NCBI GenBank assembly: GCA_030018555.1
Contig: JASEHY010000054.1
Span: 1-8,670, forward strand
Direction: 5' to 3'
Length of the DNA: 8,670 nucleotides
DNA from: Planctomycetota bacterium
Lineage (GTDB): Bacteria > Planctomycetota > MHYJ01 > JACQXL01
Both the position numbers and the translations under genes were made by a program. The notes under the pieces were generated by a model that was not told where the DNA came from, ran no database searches, and worked only from the letters and a program-made list of their open reading frames with translations. Below, in pieces: positions 6,278-8,670 of the stretch; position 1 is the first letter of the stretch; every line of letters starts with the position of its first letter.

Positions 6278-6402
6278 AACACGAATAGGACGAATAGCGT
6301 CTGGCGTCCTGCGTAAACCCAAGACGCCATCCTACGCTGTTCCGTAGCTACGGAGTGGCGAAGGACAGCATAACTCAAGACCCAAGACGTGTGATTCGTG
6401 TT
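6278..6402. repeat. 125-bp palindromic element with 9-bp terminal inverted repeats
   Basis: AACACGAAT (6278-6286) is inverted as ATTCGTGTT (6394-6402). Inside, TGGCGTC (6302-6308) pairs with GACGCCA (6323-6329). Next comes the perfect 14-bp palindrome TCCGTAGCTACGGA (6341-6354), extended imperfectly by TCCTACGC and GCGAAGGA on its two sides. No target duplication is visible. Together with 6414-6444 and 6465-6508 it fills the 307-base gap between the DUF5679 and ACT genes; there is no coding sequence in that gap. Confidence 0.65.
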
Positions 6403-6413
6403 TATACTTTTGA

Positions 6414-6450
6414 TCCCGCCTCGGCGGAACATCCGCCTATGGCGTAACCT
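6414..6450. repeat. Twin-hairpin repeat, related to the one inside thiD2-thiE
   Basis: CCGCC-TC-GGCGG (6416-6427) is followed by CGCC-TAT-GGCG (6434-6444). Read on the - strand it carries GCCATAGGCGGA, then TCCGCC..GGCGG, matching the + strand at 8192-8218 (GCCATAGGCAGA then TCCGCC..GGCGG) apart from a 3-base gap and a few changes. This is an intergenic member of a family that also occurs inside a coding region. Confidence 0.6.
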
Positions 6451-6457
6451 TTACCGT

Positions 6458-6508
6458 AAGAAAACCCTCCTCACCTATGGAGCCAGAGGCGCCAACAGGA
6501 TGAGGAGG
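6458..6508 (-). terminator. Rho-independent terminator of the ACT gene, carrying the GGCGCC core in its loop
   Basis: On the - strand, CCTCCTCA (6508-6501) pairs with TGAGGAGG (6473-6466) and is followed by GTTTTCTT (6465-6458), about 30 bases after the ACT stop codon. The loop holds TGGAGCCAGAGGCGCCA (6478-6494 on the + strand), which is one base off the core at 3231-3247. The + strand side has ATATTTTCTGTTT after the stem, so weak bidirectional action is possible. Confidence 0.7.
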
Positions 6509-6540
6509 ATATTTTCTGTTTAGTGGGTCTCGCCCCGGTA

Positions 6541-6936
6541 CTATTTTCTGATTACCTGCATTGTTTTAGTATCATTATCGGTAGAAAACACCAGCATCGC
6601 CTTGGTCCCAAGCCCTGTGCCATAGCAATAGTTAATATTGATATGGGAATTTGCTACCTTCTGAGCAAGCGGATACAAAGCAGATGGTTTGTTTAGAACC
6701 TCAACCAGGACAACATTCTTTTGCGTCACCTCATACCCTAATTTCTTTATAGCATCACTCGCCTTCTTGTTATTGGAGGTTAGCATTTTGAAAGAGCCCT
6801 TGTCGCCTTGACCCCAGCCGGTCATTGCGATGATATTGGTCTTGGTTGCCGAGACTGCATGAGTAATGCCGGCGACAATACCCACTCTGTTAGGGGTTGT
6901 AACCCATAGTTCTGTTCCTTTTGTTACCTTTGTCAT
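6541..6936 (-). CDS. Tandem ACT-domain protein, possible amino-acid sensor
   Basis: A 131-residue protein made only of two ACT domains: about 7-70 (ELWVTTPNRVGIVAGITHAVSATKTNIIAMTGW) and about 74-129 (VVLVEVLNKPSALYPLAQKVANSHININYCYGTG). Each starts with a beta strand, a PN/NKP-type turn before the first helix, and a conserved Gly region. ACT domains bind small ligands, usually amino acids, and regulate metabolic enzymes. Stand-alone tandem ACT proteins are known, but their partners often are not. The ATG at 6936 has AAAGGAG with an 8-base spacer. A clear sigma70-type promoter lies over 400 bases upstream (7354-7381), so the leader is long and structured. A terminator hairpin follows at 6458-6508. 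The ligand cannot be told from the sequence; there is no catalytic domain, so an enzyme subunit role would need a partner elsewhere. Confidence 0.9.
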   Translation of the reverse strand: MTKVTKGTELWVTTPNRVGIVAGITHAVSATKTNIIAMTGWGQGDKGSFKMLTSNNKKASDAIKKLGYEVTQKNVVLVEVLNKPSALYPLAQKVANSHININYCYGTGLGTKAMLVFSTDNDTKTMQVIRK

Positions 6937-6937
6937 T

Positions 6938-7039
6938 TTATTCTCCTTTTGGTATTCTAACGTCCTTGTGGGACGAAAGATACCTTTCCCGTGGCGCCTT
7001 TAGCACCATTGTACGGGATGAGACCGGTTGACAGGTCAT
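6938..7039 (-). other. Possible 33-codon upstream frame abutting the ACT gene
   Basis: An ATG at 7039-7037 opens 33 codons (MTCQPVSSRTMVLKAPRERY...) that stop at TAA 6940-6938, one base before the ACT ATG. Such spacing could couple translation. However, the nearest SD-like run (GGGAGG) is 17 bases upstream, and part of the frame is the GGCGCC-type palindrome. Expression is doubtful. Confidence 0.2.
6961..7017. repeat. Small hairpins with degenerate GGCGCC core near the ACT start
   Basis: CGTCC (6961-6965) pairs with GGACG (6971-6975), and GAAAG (6975-6979) with CTTTC (6984-6988). CCCGT (6988-6992) with ACGGG (7013-7017) encloses TGGCGCCTTTAGCACCA (6992-7008), a decayed form of the 17-base core with two unpaired positions. 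The stems compete with each other, so an RNA here could fold in more than one way close to the ribosome site. Confidence 0.5.
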
Positions 7040-7060
7040 TGTTAATCTTTGTTTTTCCTC

Positions 7061-7081
7061 CCGCATATAACTTATATGCGG
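7061..7081. repeat. Near-perfect 21-bp palindrome
   Basis: CCGCATATAA (7061-7070) and TTATATGCGG (7072-7081) are exact reverse complements around a single C. No T-run follows on either strand in the reading direction (the T-run at 7051-7056 precedes it on +). It is not a terminator; a dimeric-regulator site or a repeat hairpin is possible. Confidence 0.6.
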
Positions 7082-7221
7082 AACAAGTCCCTCAACCCTA
7101 TTTGACTATCAACACTTCCGAAATCAATCCCACCTGCGATAACATCAGCAGAACGGAATGATAACGAAAAACCAAACAAGTTGAGACCTATTAATTTTCT
7201 TCTTCTTAATCACCTCCTTTT
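7072..7221 (-). pseudogene. Coding relic behind a strong SD that has no start codon
   Basis: The - strand has a near-ideal SD, AAAAGGAGGTGATT (7221-7208), but no ATG, GTG or TTG at a workable distance. One frame reads KKINRSQLVWFFVIIPFC and then stops, resembling the start of a secreted protein's signal peptide. Another frame is open from 7209 to the TAA at 7074-7072 and includes SADVIAGGIDFGSVDSQIGL. Joined, they look like a small exported protein broken by loss of its start and a frameshift. This is tentative; the stretch could also be non-coding. Confidence 0.25.
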
Positions 7222-7271
7222 AGAAACAGTTGGATTCCGACTCGTCGAGGCAGAAGACCGTTACTGTTTCT
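7213..7271 (-). promoter_or_regulatory. Hairpin motif before an SD (copy B)
   Basis: On the - strand, AGAAACAGT (7271-7263) and ACTGTTTCT (7230-7222) form a 9-bp stem around AACGGTCTTCTGCCT and a small CTCG-A-CGAG hairpin (7246-7238). AAAAGGAGG follows directly. Compared with 4588-4644 on +, 18 of 19 bases of CAGTAACGGTCTTyTGCCT agree, and the stem has two base-pair changes, both compensated. It stands before the coding relic, as copy A stands before the cupin gene. Confidence 0.6.
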
Positions 7272-7272
7272 C

Positions 7273-7292
7273 ATCCCGACAAATATCGGGAT
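7273..7292. repeat. ATCCCGA/TCGGGAT hairpin
   Basis: ATCCCGA (7273-7279) pairs with TCGGGAT (7286-7292) around CAAATA. It belongs to the same simple pattern as 4574-4586 and 8581-8598. It falls in the leader of the ACT transcript. Confidence 0.6.
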
Positions 7293-7353
7293 ATTCCTTT
7301 ACTCTTTATAGGATGTCTTTTTGGTATTCTATGTTGTTTCAAATATAAACCAA

Positions 7354-7381
7354 ATTATATCATTTACTTCTAAAAAGTCAA
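7354..7381 (-). promoter_or_regulatory. Sigma70-type promoter reading towards the ACT gene
   Basis: On the - strand TTGACT (7381-7376) is followed after 16 bases by a perfect TATAAT (7359-7354). Transcription would start near 7347, giving a leader of about 410 bases before the ACT ATG. The local sequence is very AT-rich, as expected of a promoter. It is the clearest promoter in the window. Confidence 0.75.
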
Positions 7382-7407
7382 GGGAAATAATAGAATTTTT
7401 TCTCTAT

Positions 7408-7444
7408 CTGTGCGTCCGCCTGTCGCGTCCGCGACACAGACAGG
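7408..7444. repeat. Strong GC hairpin between the ThiD2-ThiE stop and the ACT promoter
   Basis: TGTCGCG (7421-7427) and CGCGACA (7430-7436) form a 7-bp stem with a 2-base gap. Alternatives are CCTGTC/GACAGG (7419-7424 with 7439-7444) and CTGTG/CACAG (7408-7412 with 7435-7439). It lies just downstream of the thiamine gene. No T-run follows on the - strand (GATAGAGAAAAAATTC), so a standard terminator is not shown. It is flanked by GACAGGTGCA, like the palindrome at 1791-1819. Confidence 0.6.
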
Positions 7445-7450
7445 TGCAGT

Positions 7451-8551
7451 CTATCCCCTTCCCCCCATTCTCCTCACCGCCACAAGTCGCGATTTTAAGT
7501 CTCTGGTTGCTTTATAAATATCCTTGCTATGTGTTATAGCCGAAGAAACCGCTACCTTTAGCGGATAGCGAAATAGTTTTTTATGCATCCTGATTAAGCG
7601 AGATAGGTTATCCTTGTTTATTCCGCCTATCGCAAAATAGGGTATATGAATCCTATTTGCCACATCTTCTAAGTATTCAAATCCGCCGGGTTTCAGATAC
7701 GATTTAGTTGGTGATGGGAAGAATGGTCCGACCGAGATATAGTCCGCACCCTGATTTTGTGCGTTAAGGACTTCTCGGATGGAATGCGATGTTGCACCGA
7801 TGACTTTATCCTGACCCAATAAGCGACGAGCATCTCTTATTGAAATATCACTTTCGCCTAAATGGACTCCATCCGCATTACTCAAGTTCGCAATATCAAC
7901 CCTGTTATTGATAATCAATAACACACCCTTTTTAGATAGTTGCTTTCTCATCCTCTTTGCCAGAAGGAGTAAATCACGGTCATTGATGGATTCTGCTCTG
8001 AGTTGAATAGCGTCCGCACCGCCTTTTATTAATGGCGGTAGAAAGTTCTCCACAGATTGATTATTTATCGTTGCTGGAACCAAAACATATAGTCTAACCT
8101 TGTGTAAGGAATGTCGGGGATACATAACAGGAAACAGTTGCTGTTCCAGTTGATATGCGTCAAAACGTAGTTTCTCTATCTCAGCGGTCATGCCATAGGC
8201 AGATCCGCCTGGGCGGAAAAGGGCAGGCGATTGTATCTTTAGATACTCTACTATTGAACGCAGTGCCTCTGAAAGCCGACGGAGATTTGAAATGATAATG
8301 TCAGATAAATTCTTGTCCCGCTTCAGCGGAATGGATTGCTCATCTGCAATAGGGTCGTTCTCAACATCACGCAAAGATATAAGATTAGAATAGTATTTTG
8401 ATAGTGCTTTTATAAGCCGATGTCTGATAAAGCGAACCTTATCGTATATCTCTTTATCTTCAAGGATAAAACGGGCGTAATCTTCAATCACTCTTGTTGC
8501 CTCACGCACCCGATTAAGATTCACATCAATAATGCGAAAAACCTGCTTCAT
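7451..8551 (-). CDS. thiE: Fused ThiD2-ThiE: thiamine-phosphate synthase with N-terminal ThiD2 domain
   Basis: A 366-residue cytoplasmic enzyme of thiamine synthesis. Residues 1 to about 140 are ThiD2-like (IIDVNLNRVREATRVIEDYARF, LRRLSEALRSIVEYLK); families with this domain are linked to HMP-phosphate phosphorylation. About 152-360 is ThiE, which joins HMP-PP and thiazole phosphate: INNRVD (215-220), DGVHLGESD (227-235), IGATSHS (251-257), VGPFFPSPTK (274-283), FAIGGI (306-311) and VAVSSAI (333-339). Two substrate-site positions look unusual: the common QLREK reads QLRAE (183-187, Glu in place of Lys), and INDR reads INNR. Residues about 113-120 (RPGGSAYG) derive from a palindromic repeat and look inserted between helices. 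There is no TPP-riboswitch motif in the 119 bases upstream. The SD is weak (AGG, then TAGT before the ATG), so the start rests on the conserved N-terminus. Confidence 0.92.
   Translation of the reverse strand: MKQVFRIIDVNLNRVREATRVIEDYARFILEDKEIYDKVRFIRHRLIKALSKYYSNLISLRDVENDPIADEQSIPLKRDKNLSDIIISNLRRLSEALRSIVEYLKIQSPALFRPGGSAYGMTAEIEKLRFDAYQLEQQLFPVMYPRHSLHKVRLYVLVPATINNQSVENFLPPLIKGGADAIQLRAESINDRDLLLLAKRMRKQLSKKGVLLIINNRVDIANLSNADGVHLGESDISIRDARRLLGQDKVIGATSHSIREVLNAQNQGADYISVGPFFPSPTKSYLKPGGFEYLEDVANRIHIPYFAIGGINKDNLSRLIRMHKKLFRYPLKVAVSSAITHSKDIYKATRDLKSRLVAVRRMGGRG
8191..8218. repeat. Twin-hairpin repeat inside thiD2-thiE
   Basis: TGCC-ATA-GGCA (8191-8201) is followed by CCGCC-TG-GGCGG (8205-8216). 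It matches the intergenic repeat at 6414-6450 read on the opposite strand. In the gene frame it encodes about RPGGSAYG, between the ThiD2 helices SIVEYLKIQSP and TAEIEKLRFDAYQLE. Length divisible by three would keep the frame open. Confidence 0.6.
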
Positions 8552-8580
8552 ACTACCTATTGCCCCGATTATTCATAAAT

Positions 8581-8598
8581 ATCCCGCCGTGGCGGGAT
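8581..8598. repeat. Perfect hairpin upstream of thiD2-thiE
   Basis: ATCCCGCC (8581-8588) pairs with GGCGGGAT (8591-8598) around GT, about 30 bases before the start codon on the - strand. A TTAAATTTAA palindrome follows at 8600-8609. No convincing promoter could be placed around it. Confidence 0.65.
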
Positions 8599-8621
8599 GT
8601 TAAATTTAATGTAATCGCCCG

Positions 8622-8667
8622 CTCCGCCTCGCCCGCCTCGCCGAGCGAGAGCGAGGCTGGGGCGGAG
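8622..8667. repeat. GC-rich nested inverted repeat at the window end
   Basis: CTCCGCC (8622-8628) pairs with GGCGGAG (8661-8667), and GCCTCGC (8635-8641) with GCGAGGC (8651-8657) inside it. The composition is far more GC-rich than the neighbouring genes. It may continue past the window. It lies upstream of thiD2-thiE; nothing indicates a riboswitch. Confidence 0.6.
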
Positions 8668-8670
8668 ACG

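Larger units (their letters stand above)
6947..7331. mobile_element. Possible inserted segment in the ACT leader, flanked by 13-bp direct repeats
   Basis: TTTTGGTATTCTA occurs at 6947-6959 and again at 7319-7331. The enclosed 359 bases begin with ACGTCCT (6960-6966) and end with AGGATGT (7310-7316), a 6-of-7 inverted match. On the - strand the repeat reads TAGAATACCAAAA. It lies just downstream of the promoter and again directly before the SD, as if one short leader had been split by an insertion. The segment holds the palindromes at 6988-7017, 7061-7081, 7213-7271 and 7273-7292 plus a coding relic. It has no transposase, so insertion is an inference. Confidence 0.4.

Noticed and set aside
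6278..6402. Complete transposon with target duplication at the 125-bp repeat
   Set aside because: The flanking bases do not match each other and there is no coding content; it is kept only as a repeat.
6261..6540. CRISPR array in the repeat-rich gap
   Set aside because: The repeats are palindromes of different sequence and irregular spacing, without uniform repeat-spacer units or cas genes.
7207..7222. Resemblance to the 3' end of 16S rRNA (ATCACCTCCTTT on the + strand)
   Set aside because: No other 16S sequence lies upstream; on the other strand it is simply a strong SD.
7321..7539. 72-codon frame on the + strand between the ACT and thiamine genes
   Set aside because: It runs through the - strand promoter, a GC hairpin and the 3' end of thiD2-thiE, and has no SD.
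8552..8670. TPP riboswitch upstream of thiD2-thiE
   Set aside because: The conserved TPP-riboswitch segments (CTGAGA and the ACCTGAtctgg-type stretch) are absent; the region holds only GC hairpins.

Overview
The window looks like a piece of an uncultivated, fairly AT-rich bacterial genome. Several starts have a Shine-Dalgarno (SD) sequence, the coding is dense, and the gaps are full of short palindromic repeats. The lineage cannot be fixed from the sequence. A secreted HtrA protease, NDP-sugar enzymes, a fused ThiD2-ThiE and a DUF5679 zinc ribbon fit many Gram-negative-type or candidate phyla. There is no rRNA, tRNA, CRISPR array or complete transposase gene.

Layout. Six genes run on the + strand: an HtrA-like protease (90-1259), a 630-residue single-pass membrane protein with an N-terminal zinc-ribbon-like motif and a C-terminal DUF1080-like domain (1290-3182), thioredoxin (3268-3594), an NAD-dependent sugar-nucleotide epimerase/dehydratase (3591-4598, overlapping thioredoxin by ATGA), an RmlC-like cupin (4654-5109) and an MBL-fold hydrolase (5167-6078). 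Three genes face them on the - strand: a 49-residue DUF5679 zinc ribbon (6084-6233), a tandem ACT-domain protein (6541-6936) and ThiD2-ThiE (7451-8551). The two gene-poor stretches (6234-6540 and 6937-7450) are mostly nested inverted repeats. The second also carries a good sigma70-type promoter for the ACT gene, about 0.4 kb ahead of it.

The most notable content is in the repeats. (1) A 120-bp MITE-like element (5111-5230) has perfect 13-bp terminal inverted repeats and a 4-bp TGAA duplication. It sits exactly at the cupin/MBL junction. Removing it restores an ATGA stop/start overlap and the family-typical MBL N-terminus; the inserted copy now supplies the SD, the ATG and 21 extra residues. 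(2) A hairpin motif just upstream of SD sequences (4588-4644 on +, 7213-7271 on -, and a truncated possible copy at 1-88) has a nearly identical interior and two compensated base-pair changes in its 9-bp outer stem. It is a candidate cis-acting RNA or mobile palindrome. (3) A 17-nt core, TGGCGCC-nnn-GGCGCCA, recurs in four places, each time enclosed by a different outer stem. (4) Related palindromes lie in frame inside coding sequence, in ThiD2-ThiE and in the Pro-rich linker of the 630-residue protein, and another forms the C-terminal tail of the epimerase.

Functionally the + strand genes suggest envelope and sugar-nucleotide metabolism plus redox and protein quality control. The - strand genes concern thiamine synthesis and possible amino-acid sensing. 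No single pathway links them all.
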